Assembly (NCBI GenBank): GCA_007679095.1
Contig: VEFU01000003.1
Span: 62,001-126,000 of the forward strand
DNA length: 64,000 nt
Direction: 5' to 3'
Source: Paenibacillus bovis
GTDB taxonomy: Bacteria > Bacillota > Bacilli > Bacillales > Bacillaceae_C
The notes under the pieces are model-generated. The model did not search any database. It was given only the letters and a program-made list of their open reading frames with translations, and was not told the origin of the DNA. Numbering within the stretch: position 1 is the first letter of the stretch; each line of letters begins with the position of its first letter. This document shows positions 28,457-38,196 of this stretch, in pieces. The translations under genes and the position numbers were made by a program.

Positions 28457-29356
28457 TTAAGCACGTGGGTGATGGTTCATATATGTTTTTCTTAAATGTT
28501 CTTTTGTAATATGTGTATATACTTGTGTTGAAGATAAATTATCATGACCAAGTAATTCTTGAACAGTACGCATATCTGCTCCATTATTAAGCATATGAGT
28601 GGCAAATGTGTGGCGAAGCATATGGGGATGGATTTTGCCTGTAAGAGCAGCCGATTCGATTATTTTAGAAAGGATATATCGAATCCCTCTAGTAGTTAGT
28701 GGTCCACCACGTGAATTTACAAAAAAGAAGGTGTGCTTTTCTTTTTCTTGCATTAAAACACTTCTACCTTCTTCAATGTATTTTTGTATAGCTTCATGAG
28801 CGAAGCTACCAAAGGGGACATAGCGTTCTTTCCGCCCTTTTCCTTTTACAAGAATAGTTCCAATATCAAAATCAATATCACTTAATTGAATATTAGCACA
28901 CTCACTAACACGGATTCCTGTTGCATAAAGTAATTCTAGTAAAGCAAGGTCTCGTATTTTTAGTGGCGTTGGTTCTCTACAAACATCAAATAGTAGTTCT
29001 AATTCTTCTTCATAAAAAAAGCTCGGGAGTTTCTTTTCTTTTTTCGGCTGAATTACTAATGCAAATGGATTCTCCATGACAATTTGTTCCCTTAATAGAA
29101 ATTTATAAAAACTTCGTATACATGATATCTTTCTTGCTGCACTTGCTCTAGATATTTTCTGGTGGTATAGTTCTGTAACGTATAAGCGCGCATTAAAATA
29201 TTCAACGTCAGTAACAACTATTCCCTCAGCATGTAAAAATAATAAAAATTGTTCTATATCTTTTTTATACGAATTAATCGTATTCTCCGAATAGTTCTTT
29301 TCAATTTGCAAGTATTCTATAAAGGAATTTACAAATCCATTAGTAGTCTTATCCAT
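28457..29356 (-). CDS. xerC: XerC (CodV), tyrosine site-specific recombinase
   Basis: Acts with XerD at the dif site to resolve chromosome dimers. The 299 residues have the N-terminal SAM-like core-binding domain and the catalytic domain. The Arg lies in '[14 protein letters not shown]', Lys in '[14 protein letters not shown]', His-x-x-Arg in '[14 protein letters not shown]', and His...Tyr in '[16 protein letters not shown]'. The ATG at 29356 has GAGGTGG 6 bases upstream. That ribosome binding site directly abuts the hairpin at 29371-29409. Confidence 0.96.
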   Translation of the reverse strand: MDKTTNGFVNSFIEYLQIEKNYSENTINSYKKDIEQFLLFLHAEGIVVTDVEYFNARLYVTELYHQKISRASAARKISCIRSFYKFLLREQIVMENPFALVIQPKKEKKLPSFFYEEELELLFDVCREPTPLKIRDLALLELLYATGIRVSECANIQLSDIDFDIGTILVKGKGRKERYVPFGSFAHEAIQKYIEEGRSVLMQEKEKHTFFFVNSRGGPLTTRGIRYILSKIIESAALTGKIHPHMLRHTFATHMLNNGADMRTVQELLGHDNLSSTQVYTHITKEHLRKTYMNHHPRA

Positions 29357-29370
29357 TATTATCCACCTCA

Positions 29371-29409
29371 CAAAGGCTACTAAATATTAACATAATTTAG
29401 CAGCCTTTG
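29371..29409 (-). other. 15-bp hairpin at the topA-xerC junction
   Basis: Inverted repeat with arms 29371-29385 (CAAAGGCTACTAAAT) and 29395-29409, loop of 9 bases. In minus-strand RNA all 15 positions pair (one G-U). No U run follows, so it is not a standard terminator, and it ends directly before the xerC Shine-Dalgarno. It may be a processing or translation-control element, or a scar where trmFO is found in relatives. Confidence 0.75.
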
Positions 29410-29462
29410 CAATGAATGTTACAAATTTTTCACAAAGTTTCGAATTATTTCTAGCATTAAGA

Positions 29463-31538
29463 TTATTGAACGGTTTGTTCCTTATAATCGCATTGGACAC
29501 ATTGAACTTGTATACCTTTTTTCAGTTTCTTTTCTACGAGCATATCTTGACATTTCGGACAATGTCTTGCTATAGGTTTATCCCAAGAAAGGAAATCACA
29601 TTCAGGGTAACGGTCGCAACCATAAAAAATCCTTTTCTTTTTACTTTTCCTTTCAATTACATTTCCTTCACTACATTTAGGGCATTTGACATCAATATGT
29701 TTTACAATTGGTTTTGTATTTCTACAATCAGGGAAGTTACTACATGCCATAAACTTGCCGAAACGGCCCATCTTAAACACCATTGGATGCCCACAATTCT
29801 CACAATCTTCTCCTGCAGGTTCATCCTTTATTTCTACTTTCTCCATTTCTTCTTCTGCAACTTTTAATTTTTTCTCAAAACCTTTGTAAAAATCATCAAT
29901 AATACTTACCCATTCAATCTTTCCTTCTTCAATCTCATCAAGTGACTTTTCCATTTGAGCGGTAAATTCAACATTTATAATTTCAGGGAAAAATTCTACA
30001 ATCATTTCATGGACGATTTCCCCTAGTTCTGTAGGAATAAATCTTTTGTTATCAAGTGCAACATAGCCACGTCGTTGAATCGTATCAAGAGTAGGAGCAA
30101 AAGTGGAAGGTCTTCCAATTCCTAGTTCTTCAAGCGTTTTAACGAGCCTTGCTTCTGTATATCTTGGTGGTGGTTGTGTGAAATGTTGTTTCGGTTCCAG
30201 TTTTTCTGCTTTTACTATATCACCTTCAACAAGTTCTGGTAACATATTTTCCTTTTCTTCTTGTTGATCATCAGTACCTTCAATATATAACTTCATGAAA
30301 CCATGGAACTTAATTTTTGATCCATTTGCTCGATAATACACTTCACCATTTTTCAAAGTAACTGCCATTGTATCCATAATTGCAGGAGCCATTTGACTTG
30401 CAACGAATCGCTCCCATATTAATTTATACAATCTAAATTGATCTCTACTTAAAAATGATTTTACGGAATTTGGTTCCCGTATTGCACTTGTAGGTCTAAT
30501 TGCTTCGTGAGCATCTTGTGTATTAGCTTGTTTCTTCGCTTTTTGATTACCATTCTTTACATATTGATTACCAAATAAAGAAGATATTACTTCAACAGCT
30601 TCGTTTTGTGCTAACTCAGAAATTCTCGTTGAATCAGTACGCATATATGTGATAAGACCTACTGTTCCTTCGTTCCCAAGATCAATACCTTCATATAATT
30701 GTTGAGCTAACATCATTGTTTTTTTAGCACGGAAATTTAACTTTCTAGCGGCTTCCTGTTGTAAAGATGATGTTGTAAAAGGTAAGGATGGATTTCTCAA
30801 TCTCTCTTTCTTCACTACCGATACTACTTCAAATTGATTCCCATTTATTTTTGACATTACAGAATCAACATCTTCTTTTGAACTAAGTTTTGTTTTTTTA
30901 TTATTAATGCCATAAAAAGCGGCTTGGAAGTTTTCTTTTCCCTTTAAAAACTCAGCATCAATGGACCAATACTCTTCAGGTATAAAATTTGCAATTTCTT
31001 TTTCACGATCAATGATTAACCTAACTGCTACAGATTGTACACGACCTGCACTTAAGCCTTTTTTTATTTTTTTCCATAATAAAGGGCTAATATTATAGCC
31101 TACAAGTCTATCCAAAATTCTACGGGCTTGTTGGGCATCTACTAAATCCATATTAATTGGTCGTGGATGCTTAAAAGCTTCTTTAACTGCATCTTTTGTT
31201 ATTTCATTAAAGACTACCCGACAATCTGATTCAGAATTAACACCAAGACTATGAGCAAGGTGCCAAGCAATTGCTTCTCCCTCTCTGTCCGGGTCAGCAG
31301 CTAGGTATACTTTTTTCGCTTTTTTAGCAGCTGTTTTAAGTTCCTTTAAAACTGGGCCTTTACCCCTTATTGTAATATATTTTGGTTCATAGTTATTTTC
31401 TACATCTACACCCGTTTGGCTTTTCGGTAAATCACGAATATGCCCCATGGATGCTTTCACTCTATATTTTTTTCCTAAATATCGTTCAATTGTTTTCGCT
31501 TTAGCTGGCGATTCCACAATTACTAAAAAATCCGACAT
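29463..31538 (-). CDS. topA: TopA, DNA topoisomerase I
   Basis: Type IA topoisomerase that relaxes negative supercoils. The TOPRIM domain lies at the N terminus ('[18 protein letters not shown]', and the Asp motif in '[16 protein letters not shown]'). The catalytic Tyr is in '[14 protein letters not shown]'. Three C-terminal zinc ribbons have paired cysteines ('CENCGHPM', 'KCPKCSEG', 'HCPKCQDM'). The ATG at 31538 gives 691 residues and has AAGGAGG 7 bases upstream. It has its own strong promoter. Confidence 0.98.
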   Translation of the reverse strand: MSDFLVIVESPAKAKTIERYLGKKYRVKASMGHIRDLPKSQTGVDVENNYEPKYITIRGKGPVLKELKTAAKKAKKVYLAADPDREGEAIAWHLAHSLGVNSESDCRVVFNEITKDAVKEAFKHPRPINMDLVDAQQARRILDRLVGYNISPLLWKKIKKGLSAGRVQSVAVRLIIDREKEIANFIPEEYWSIDAEFLKGKENFQAAFYGINNKKTKLSSKEDVDSVMSKINGNQFEVVSVVKKERLRNPSLPFTTSSLQQEAARKLNFRAKKTMMLAQQLYEGIDLGNEGTVGLITYMRTDSTRISELAQNEAVEVISSLFGNQYVKNGNQKAKKQANTQDAHEAIRPTSAIREPNSVKSFLSRDQFRLYKLIWERFVASQMAPAIMDTMAVTLKNGEVYYRANGSKIKFHGFMKLYIEGTDDQQEEKENMLPELVEGDIVKAEKLEPKQHFTQPPPRYTEARLVKTLEELGIGRPSTFAPTLDTIQRRGYVALDNKRFIPTELGEIVHEMIVEFFPEIINVEFTAQMEKSLDEIEEGKIEWVSIIDDFYKGFEKKLKVAEEEMEKVEIKDEPAGEDCENCGHPMVFKMGRFGKFMACSNFPDCRNTKPIVKHIDVKCPKCSEGNVIERKSKKKRIFYGCDRYPECDFLSWDKPIARHCPKCQDMLVEKKLKKGIQVQCVQCDYKEQTVQ

Positions 31539-31589
31539 GCACAATCCTCCTTGAAGGAATTTGAAATCCCTTCTAATGAATCAGAGTAA

Positions 31590-31618
31590 ATACTAAATGG
31601 CTCATTTCATTTTGTCAA
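31590..31618 (-). promoter_or_regulatory. topA promoter (sigma-A type) inside a palindrome
   Basis: Minus-strand -35 TTGACA (31613-31618), 17-bp spacer, -10 TAGTAT (31590-31595). The -35 lies in and beside the loop of a perfect inverted repeat with 9-bp arms CATTTCATT (31603-31611) and AATGAAATG (31617-31625). The 203-base gap to dprA contains no other clear signal. Confidence 0.75.
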
Positions 31619-31741
31619 TGAAATGAATTTATACATTAGAAAATTTCGATTACTCGTCATTTGAAAATTTATCCTACTATCCAAGTAATTGCAAGTTTTT
31701 TAAATTTTATATTTACTTATTATATCCAATCTTAAAACACA

Positions 31742-32626
31742 TCAGAACATATCTAATTGTAATTCTTCTAGTATATCAGAACTATTTGTGACAAGTTTTG
31801 CACCTTGTTGAATTAAGTGGTTCGTTCCTTCTGATAATGTTTCCGTAATAGGACCTGGAATTGCAAATACTTCTCTTCCTGATTCTAAAGCCATATCAGC
31901 TGTTATTAACGATCCACTTCTTTTCTTCGCTTGAATAACAAGGGTTCCAATTGAAAGACCACTAATAATTCTGTTCCGCATCGGAAAATACCACTTCTCT
32001 GGTTTCCATAATGGTGGATACTCTGAAAGAAGTAAATGTTCGCGAGCAATAACATTTGCAAGTTCTTTATTTTCACTCGGATATAAATGAAAGAATCCGC
32101 CTCCAAGAACGGCAATCGTTTTTCCTCCGTTTGCAATTGCGCCTTCATGTGCAATTGTATCTGTTCCCTTTGCAAGCCCACTCACAATTACAATATTTTC
32201 TTTAATCAATCCAGGTAAAATCATATTAATAGAATGAAATGCCTCTAAACTGGCATCACGTGCTCCTACTACAGCAAGAGCTGGTCGCTCTAGTAAAGTC
32301 TTATTACCTATATAAAATAAGCATAAAGGAGGGTTATAAATTTCTTTTAACATATAAGGGTATTCACTATCAAAGTAAGTCATATAATGAATATTTCTAG
32401 ATTTGTATAGTGATAACAACTTCTTCACATTCACTTTTGAAAATTCTTGCAGAACTAGCTTCATTTTGTCGGAATTTATTTGGAGAATTTGTTGAAGTTC
32501 GGATGAAGACATATTATAAAGGTTGGTTAATTGAGGGTCAACTTTAAGTATTTTTCTAATCTCGCTACTCGACAAATGTCGAATATGTACAAGATGAAAT
32601 AGTCTTTCCCTAAATATAGAAATCAA
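31742..32626 (-). CDS. dprA: DprA (Smf), DNA-processing chain protein
   Basis: Single-strand DNA-binding RecA loader used in natural transformation. The Rossmann-like core has 'LAVVGARDASLEAFHSINMI', 'VIVSGLAKGTDTIAHEGAI', 'IAVLGGGFFHLYPSEN', 'PMRNRIISGLS' and 'SGSLITADMALESGREVFAI'. An N-terminal helical domain precedes it. The only upstream in-frame ATG (32680) lies inside the sucD terminator with its ribosome binding site touching it. I therefore use TTG at 32626, giving 294 residues (B. subtilis 297). However, AAAGGAG is only 1 base away; ATT (32623) or ATA (32617) are spaced better. Confidence 0.85.
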   Translation of the reverse strand: MISIFRERLFHLVHIRHLSSSEIRKILKVDPQLTNLYNMSSSELQQILQINSDKMKLVLQEFSKVNVKKLLSLYKSRNIHYMTYFDSEYPYMLKEIYNPPLCLFYIGNKTLLERPALAVVGARDASLEAFHSINMILPGLIKENIVIVSGLAKGTDTIAHEGAIANGGKTIAVLGGGFFHLYPSENKELANVIAREHLLLSEYPPLWKPEKWYFPMRNRIISGLSIGTLVIQAKKRSGSLITADMALESGREVFAIPGPITETLSEGTNHLIQQGAKLVTNSSDILEELQLDMF

Positions 32627-32648
32627 GCTCCTTTCTTTTATTGTATGT

Positions 32649-32686
32649 AAAAAGGGGCCTCTACTATATTGTAGAGGCATCCCTTT
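32649..32686 (-). terminator. Intrinsic terminator after sucD
   Basis: Stem of GCCTCTAC/GTAGAGGC (32657-32664 with 32671-32678) extended by AAAGGG/CCCTTT after a 2-base bulge, with a U run on the minus strand. It follows the sucD stop by a few bases and overlaps the spurious 5' extension of dprA. Confidence 0.88.
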
Positions 32687-32692
32687 AACTAA

Positions 32693-33595
32693 TTAATGGG
32701 TTTTACATTTATCATAAAGATTTTGTTCTTTTAATACTTTAATCAGTGTTTCCCCGATAACAGATGGAGTTTCTGCTACTTGTATTCCGCATTCATTCAT
32801 AACGCGAATTTTCTCATCTGCAGTTCCTTTACCGCCTGAGATAATAGCTCCAGCATGACCCATACGTTTTCCTGGAGGTGCAGTACGCCCACCAATAAAG
32901 CCAACTACTGGTTTTGTCATATTCGCTTTCACCCAACGGGCAGCTTCCTCTTCTGCAGTACCTCCGATTTCACCGATCATGATAACGGCTTCAGTTTCAG
33001 AATCCGCATTAAATTCTTTTAGTACATCGATAAAATTCGTCCCATTTACAGGGTCACCACCAATACCTACAGCAGTTGTTTGTCCGATTCCTGCTTGAGT
33101 TAATTGATGTACCGCTTCATATGTTAATGTTCCTGATCTGGAAACTACACCAACATGACCTTTTGTATGAATATATCCTGGCATAATACCAATTTTACAT
33201 TCATCTGCTGTAATAACTCCTGGACAGTTTGGTCCAATAAGACGTGTTTTCTTACCTTCCATATAACGTTTCACTTTCACCATATCTAGTACTGGAATAT
33301 GTTCTGTAATACATATAACTAGATCTAATTCAGCATCAACAGCTTCTAGAATTGCATCAGCAGCAAATGGTGCAGGCACATATATAACAGAAGCATTTGC
33401 ACCTGTTTCTTCAACTGCTTGGGCAACTGTATTAAAAACAGGAACACCTTCAACTTCTGTTCCACCTTTTCCAGGTGTTACTCCGCCTACAATTTTCGTT
33501 CCATACTCTAACATTTGTTTTGTATGAAACAATGCTGTTGATCCTGTAATTCCTTGTACGATTACTTTTGTATTTTTATCGACAAATACACTCAT
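32693..33595 (-). CDS. sucD: SucD, succinyl-CoA synthetase alpha subunit
   Basis: TCA-cycle enzyme subunit that binds CoA and carries the phosphohistidine intermediate. CoA-binding Rossmann motifs '[18 protein letters not shown]' and '[20 protein letters not shown]' are present, as is the active-site His in '[16 protein letters not shown]'. The 300 residues equal the B. subtilis length. It lies 69 bases after sucC in one transcription unit. Confidence 0.98.
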   Translation of the reverse strand: MSVFVDKNTKVIVQGITGSTALFHTKQMLEYGTKIVGGVTPGKGGTEVEGVPVFNTVAQAVEETGANASVIYVPAPFAADAILEAVDAELDLVICITEHIPVLDMVKVKRYMEGKKTRLIGPNCPGVITADECKIGIMPGYIHTKGHVGVVSRSGTLTYEAVHQLTQAGIGQTTAVGIGGDPVNGTNFIDVLKEFNADSETEAVIMIGEIGGTAEEEAARWVKANMTKPVVGFIGGRTAPPGKRMGHAGAIISGGKGTADEKIRVMNECGIQVAETPSVIGETLIKVLKEQNLYDKCKTH

Positions 33596-33664
33596 TTTTT
33601 TCCCTGCCTTTCAAAATTCTTACGGAAGACATTTACTCTCTTCTAATCTTCATTTAATAAGCTA

Positions 33665-34825
33665 TTATCCTACTAATTCGACAATTTTCTCTGCGCCATC
33701 CGCCATTGATTCCGCAGCAATAATATTTAATCCTGATTCTTGTAGTATCTTCTTACCTAAGTCTACATTTGTACCTTCTAGTCTTACAACAAGTGGTACA
33801 TCTAGATCAATTTGTTTTGCTGCTTCTACTACACCTGTAGCAATAACGTCACACTTCATAATACCACCGAAGATATTAACGAAAATTCCTTTCACAGCTT
33901 CATCTGAAAGGATAATTTTAAACGCTTCCGTAACTTTTTCTGCAGTAGCACCGCCACCTACATCTAGGAAGTTCGCAGGATCGCCACCATAATGCTTAAT
34001 TATATCCATTGTTGCCATTGCTAGACCTGCACCATTTACCATACAACCAATATTTCCATCTAAAGAAATATAGCTAAGGTCATATTTAGATGCTTCAATT
34101 TCTTTCGGATCTTCCTCATCCAAATCTCGATATTCGACAATATCCTTATGCTTGAATAATGCATTGGAATCAAAATTCAATTTCGCATCTAGTGCCATTA
34201 CATTTCCATCACCTGTTACAACTAAAGGATTAATTTCAGCGATAGAACAATCATTTTCCACAAATGCATTGTAAAGGCTCATCATGAATTTTGCCGCTTT
34301 TCCAACTAATTCTTTTGGAATATTAATATTAAACGCTATTCTTCTAGCTTGGAATCCAGTTAACCCTACGACAGGATCGATTGTTTCGTAAAATATCTTT
34401 TCTGGTGTTTTCTCTGCAACTTCTTCGATTTCTGTGCCACCTTCTTCTGAAGCCATTAAAACGACACGGTCAGTTGCTCGATCAACAACGAGGCCTACAT
34501 AATACTCCTTCTTAATGTCACAGCCTTCTTCAATCAATAATCGTTTTACTTCTTTACCTGATGGTCCTGTTTGATGAGTTACTAACGTTTTTCCTAGTAT
34601 TTCATCGGCATATGTACGAACTTCATCAAGATTCTTCGCAACTTTTACTCCGCCAGCTTTCCCTCTACCCCCAGCATGGATTTGTGCTTTTACTACACAA
34701 ACTTCAGTGCCAAGTTCCTTAGCTGCCTCGACAGCCTCCTCAACAGTGAAAGCAACTTTTCCGTTAGGTACTGTAACCCCATATTTTCTGAGGATTTCTT
34801 TACCTTGATATTCGTGGATATTCAT
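33665..34825 (-). CDS. sucC: SucC, succinyl-CoA synthetase beta subunit (ADP-forming type)
   Basis: ATP-grasp subunit that binds the nucleotide and succinate. It starts with '[17 protein letters not shown]' and has '[15 protein letters not shown]', the metal-binding '[20 protein letters not shown]' and '[13 protein letters not shown]'. The ATG at 34825 with GGAGG 7 bases upstream gives 386 residues; the longer frame to 34843 is not conserved. Confidence 0.98.
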   Translation of the reverse strand: MNIHEYQGKEILRKYGVTVPNGKVAFTVEEAVEAAKELGTEVCVVKAQIHAGGRGKAGGVKVAKNLDEVRTYADEILGKTLVTHQTGPSGKEVKRLLIEEGCDIKKEYYVGLVVDRATDRVVLMASEEGGTEIEEVAEKTPEKIFYETIDPVVGLTGFQARRIAFNINIPKELVGKAAKFMMSLYNAFVENDCSIAEINPLVVTGDGNVMALDAKLNFDSNALFKHKDIVEYRDLDEEDPKEIEASKYDLSYISLDGNIGCMVNGAGLAMATMDIIKHYGGDPANFLDVGGGATAEKVTEAFKIILSDEAVKGIFVNIFGGIMKCDVIATGVVEAAKQIDLDVPLVVRLEGTNVDLGKKILQESGLNIIAAESMADGAEKIVELVG

Positions 34826-34870
34826 TCTCCATCCTCCAATCATACAATAAAAAAATAAATTGCCATCTAT

Positions 34871-34900
34871 ATTGTATTAAAACGATTTCAATATGTCCAA
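34871..34900 (-). promoter_or_regulatory. Probable sucCD promoter
   Basis: Minus-strand -35 TTGGAC (34895-34900) and -10 TACAAT (34871-34876), spacer 18. The site lies in the 97-base gap between ylqH and sucC. The spacing is acceptable but the -35 match is partial. Confidence 0.45.
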
Positions 34901-34922
34901 TATTATAATTTTTAAGATATTA

Positions 34923-35207
34923 CTATTGTTTATTTATTTGGTCAATTTTATAAACAAACGCAAAAACTTCTGCAACTGCTTTATATAATTCTTCGGGTAT
35001 TGTTTCGTTAATATTTATTTGACTTAATAATTCTAACAGGGTTGAATCTTCTTGAATTGGTATGTTGTTTTCATGTGCTTTTTTTATAATATTTTCGGCT
35101 ACGAATCCTTTACCTTTCCCAATTATACGTGGTGCATGGTTAGTTTCAACATCATAACTAAGTGCAACTGCTTCAAGCCTATTTCTATTAGGTTGCTGTG
35201 ATTTCAT
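34923..35207 (-). CDS. ylqH: YlqH, free-standing FlhB C-terminal-domain homologue
   Basis: Small protein of 94 residues that corresponds to the cytoplasmic C-terminal fragment of FlhB after self-cleavage. 'RIIGKGKGFVAENIIKKAHE' and 'IPEELYKAVAEVFAFVYKI' match the FlhB tail at 7784-8000. The NPTH cleavage site is absent and the N terminus falls just where FlhB is cut. No membrane segments are present. Its start overlaps the ylqG stop (ATGA). It resembles the FlhX idea described in epsilonproteobacteria; the function in Bacillus is unknown. Confidence 0.88.
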   Translation of the reverse strand: MKSQQPNRNRLEAVALSYDVETNHAPRIIGKGKGFVAENIIKKAHENNIPIQEDSTLLELLSQININETIPEELYKAVAEVFAFVYKIDQINKQ

Positions 35208-36457
35208 ATTCGTATATCAACTCCTGAATATGGTTGATGAACAGACATAAATTTCTTTTCTTTCTTCGAATTATTTATTTGAGATCCTGAAAAATGGACT
35301 GTTGCTAATTGATATCCTATAGCCTTTAGTCCTGTTTGTAATGGTTCGATAAATGGTTGTGCTAACGCTTTGATATGTTCATTTTCATTAAATATATTCA
35401 CTGTGACGATGCGATTTTGCACTTGCATATCTACTATAGTTTCGTGAACATATTGTAAATCTAAGTAAAATATTATTCTGCAGAAGTCAGCACTAATTGT
35501 ACCATCTTTTGTCTTTTTCCCCGACCATTGCATCGTTAAATCGGTTTTATGTCCTGCCAAATTTATCGGTACTTCGTACATAAGTTGCTGGAATCCATTA
35601 GAATCATTAGATACTATCTGCATCCCATTCATTCTATATAACATTTGTTCTACAATTTCTCTTGTCTTCATCGAAATAGAGTCATCTTGTAATAGTTGTA
35701 CTAATAATGGCTTTAAAGAATGCTGAATCGACTCTTTATTCAATTCATTATGTAATACATTAGCTTCATAAAATGCACCAGTCTGGTTATGGGCAATTTT
35801 CAGCATCTGTGCTAATTCAAGATTACTATTTCCTGACAACACATTATTGGTTCTCATCACTTCTAAATGGGTTAACAATTTATGACTTGAGTCCGTTTTG
35901 TTTCTCTCAACAAGAAGAGCATCCTGGAGAGAGGCAAGGAGATTTGTAAAGGATATATCCTTATTCGCTGACAGTAAAGAGAGAAATATTTTTTCATTAA
36001 ATGCCATATTATGCGTGTGCATCATGCGTACTACTTGCAAGCTTTTTTCCATATCCTTAGATAAAGTCAATAAATGACTAATTTGAGCTATGTCATTTTT
36101 AGATAGAGGGAAATTATGTTCCTGTAAAAAACGCAAAAGTGCTTTGTTCGTCTTCGTATTCGGAATATTCATGTATTGTAGCAATCCGTTATTATTTTCA
36201 ATTTTTGTTGGTAACATTCTCAATTTAACTTCACTATCATTAGAGATGACCTGAAACCAATACCCCTTCCCATTAACTAGTGGCACTTCCAGTTTTGCAA
36301 TCATTTTTTGTTCCCTTAGTTTTATTTCTGCAAACGAACCTGGAAATAGTTTCGATACTTTTCCATGAAAAATTTGATTCACACTAAACTGCAAAGGAGT
36401 TTTATTTTTAAAAATTGATTTTTCCAACAGTGATTGGAAGGAAGCTTGCAACCTCAT
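35204..36457 (-). CDS. ylqG: YlqG, FliK-like hypothetical protein
   Basis: Protein of 417 residues with no known function. It is helical and low in sequence complexity in the middle. The C-terminal 100 residues ('FYLDLQYVHETIVDMQVQNR', 'PFIEPLQTGLKAIGYQLATV') have the strand-strand-helix pattern of the FliK Flg_hook domain. This is my reading of the pattern, not a database result. The ATG at 36457 has AAGGGGG 8 bases upstream. It is translationally coupled to ylqH, a FlhB-C homologue, which supports a FliK-like role. Confidence 0.75.
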   Translation of the reverse strand: MRLQASFQSLLEKSIFKNKTPLQFSVNQIFHGKVSKLFPGSFAEIKLREQKMIAKLEVPLVNGKGYWFQVISNDSEVKLRMLPTKIENNNGLLQYMNIPNTKTNKALLRFLQEHNFPLSKNDIAQISHLLTLSKDMEKSLQVVRMMHTHNMAFNEKIFLSLLSANKDISFTNLLASLQDALLVERNKTDSSHKLLTHLEVMRTNNVLSGNSNLELAQMLKIAHNQTGAFYEANVLHNELNKESIQHSLKPLLVQLLQDDSISMKTREIVEQMLYRMNGMQIVSNDSNGFQQLMYEVPINLAGHKTDLTMQWSGKKTKDGTISADFCRIIFYLDLQYVHETIVDMQVQNRIVTVNIFNENEHIKALAQPFIEPLQTGLKAIGYQLATVHFSGSQINNSKKEKKFMSVHQPYSGVDIRI

Positions 36458-36476
36458 ATACAATTCCCCCTTACAA

Positions 36477-37244
36477 CTATATATCTTTTTTTATAGGAGC
36501 AAATGTTTTTCGGTGAATTTCACATGGTCCGTATTTATTAATCGCATCTAAGTGAATTTGAGTTCCGTAGCCCATGTTTTTATCGAAATGATATTCTGGA
36601 TATAGTTGATGAAACTTCTTCATCATCCTATCTCTTGTAACTTTGGCAATTATGGATGCAGCAGCAATGGAAACACTGTTTGCATCACCTTTAACAATAG
36701 ATTCTTCTGGATAAATACTGTTTAATTTAACCGCATCAATAAGCAGAAAATCTGGTTCGACATTTAGGTTAAGAATTGCTAATTGCATTGATTTTTTTGT
36801 TGCTTCGTAAATGTTAATTTGATCAATATCATTAGCATCTACAACACCGATACCAATAGAGATGGCTTGTGTTTTAATATGCTCGTATAGTTCTTCTCGT
36901 TTATTTTCATTCAATTTCTTTGAATCATTAAGTCCGCGAATGTAGCAATTTGCTGGTAAAATAACCGCAGCTGAAACAACGGGACCAGCTAATGGACCAC
37001 GCCCTACCTCATCAATCCCCGCAATCATGTTATATCCTTGTACTCTAGCTTTGTTTTCATATTTCATCATGGATTTATAATGGTCCCAATCAGCTAGCTC
37101 CTGCTCTCTATTTTTTTGCCATTTAGCTAGCAATTGTTGGACCCCTTTTCGAGAATCATTTTTAAATTGAGCTAGGAAGGGATCATCTTGGTTTTCTATT
37201 GTTTGTAATATGGTCTTTACTTCTTGAATCGATAGTCTTTTCAT
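36477..37244 (-). CDS. rnhB: RnhB, ribonuclease HII
   Basis: Removes ribonucleotides from RNA-DNA hybrids. Motif 'AGIDEVGRGPLAGPVVSAAV' carries the Asp-Glu metal ligands. 'LNDSKKL', 'LLIDAVKL' and 'SIAAASIIAKVTRDRMM' follow. The N-terminal extension of about 70 residues before the catalytic core is usual for Bacillus RnhB. A terminator lies 42 bases upstream (after rbgA). Confidence 0.97.
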   Translation of the reverse strand: MKRLSIQEVKTILQTIENQDDPFLAQFKNDSRKGVQQLLAKWQKNREQELADWDHYKSMMKYENKARVQGYNMIAGIDEVGRGPLAGPVVSAAVILPANCYIRGLNDSKKLNENKREELYEHIKTQAISIGIGVVDANDIDQINIYEATKKSMQLAILNLNVEPDFLLIDAVKLNSIYPEESIVKGDANSVSIAAASIIAKVTRDRMMKKFHQLYPEYHFDKNMGYGTQIHLDAINKYGPCEIHRKTFAPIKKDI

Positions 37245-37285
37245 TACAACTTATCCTCTCTACTAATTAATATCGGTTGAATCCA

Positions 37286-37320
37286 ATAAAAAATTTAGAC
37301 CCCAACTAGTGGGGTCTAAA
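37286..37320 (-). terminator. Intrinsic terminator after rbgA
   Basis: Perfect 10-bp stem TTTAGACCCC/GGGGTCTAAA (37294-37303 with 37311-37320), loop of 7 bases, and U run on the minus strand beyond 37294. It immediately follows the rbgA stop. I see no convincing promoter in the 41 bases before rnhB, so rnhB-ylqG-ylqH may depend on read-through. Confidence 0.9.
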
Positions 37321-38178
37321 TTATACAGGAGCTACTTCTGGTAAATCCAGTGTAATATTACCTAGCTTTTGCATTCGTATATCCCGTACGATTACTTCAG
37401 CAGTCTTATCGTAATCTACTTCTCCTCCTGATGTTAAACAACCCCTAAACGTCCCTATTTGATCAAAGAGGGCTGCTATTTCATCTGGTATTTCTGATAA
37501 CTGATATCGATCTATTAAGCGTTCTTCATAGTTAGCTTTTAAATAATTCAAACCAAACACAGCAATATCTTGCATATCTAATAACGTATCCTTTATTGCT
37601 CCTGTAAGTGCTAATTTATAGCCAATCTCTGGATCTTCGAATTTTGGCCAAAGTATTCCAGGTGTATCTAGTAACTCTAGTTCCTTACCAACTTTTATCC
37701 ATTGTTGAGATCTTGTTACACCAGGTGTGTTACCTGTCTTAGCAATATTTCGTTTTGCTAGACGATTTATCAAAGTGGATTTACCAACATTCGGAATCCC
37801 AATAATCATTGCTCTAATGGCACGAGGTCTTAATCCCTTTGCCTTTTGTCGTTCTAGTTTATCATGAAGTATAATCCTCGAAGTCGAAACAATATCTTTA
37901 ATTCCACTACCAGCCTGTGAGTTAATAGCTAATGCTCTAACTCCTTGCTCTTCGTAATGTTTGATCCAACGGTTAGTTAATTTCTGATCTGCAATATCAG
38001 CTTTATTTAATAAAACTAATTTTGGTTTTTGCTGAATGATATCTTGTAACATTGGATTGGAGGATGAAATAGGTATTCGAGCATCAACTAGTTCAAAGAT
38101 TATATCTACTAGTTTCAGCTTTTCCGTAACCTCGCGGCGCGCCTTTGCCATATGCCCTGGAAACCATTGTATTGTCAT
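37321..38178 (-). CDS. rbgA: RbgA (YlqF), 50S ribosome assembly GTPase
   Basis: Circularly permuted GTPase needed for late 50S subunit maturation. The G motifs occur in permuted order: G4 'LLNKADIAD', then G1 '[14 protein letters not shown]', then G3 '[10 protein letters not shown]'. The 285 residues include the C-terminal helical domain. The ATG has GGAGG 9 bases upstream. It lies 18 bases after lepB. Confidence 0.97.
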   Translation of the reverse strand: MTIQWFPGHMAKARREVTEKLKLVDIIFELVDARIPISSSNPMLQDIIQQKPKLVLLNKADIADQKLTNRWIKHYEEQGVRALAINSQAGSGIKDIVSTSRIILHDKLERQKAKGLRPRAIRAMIIGIPNVGKSTLINRLAKRNIAKTGNTPGVTRSQQWIKVGKELELLDTPGILWPKFEDPEIGYKLALTGAIKDTLLDMQDIAVFGLNYLKANYEERLIDRYQLSEIPDEIAALFDQIGTFRGCLTSGGEVDYDKTAEVIVRDIRMQKLGNITLDLPEVAPV

Positions 38179-38196
38179 GAAAATATACCTCCATTA

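Noticed and set aside
32627-32680. N-terminal extension of dprA to the ATG at 32680
   Set aside because: It runs through the sucD terminator stem, the ATG has no correctly spaced ribosome binding site, and the extension is not part of the DprA family.
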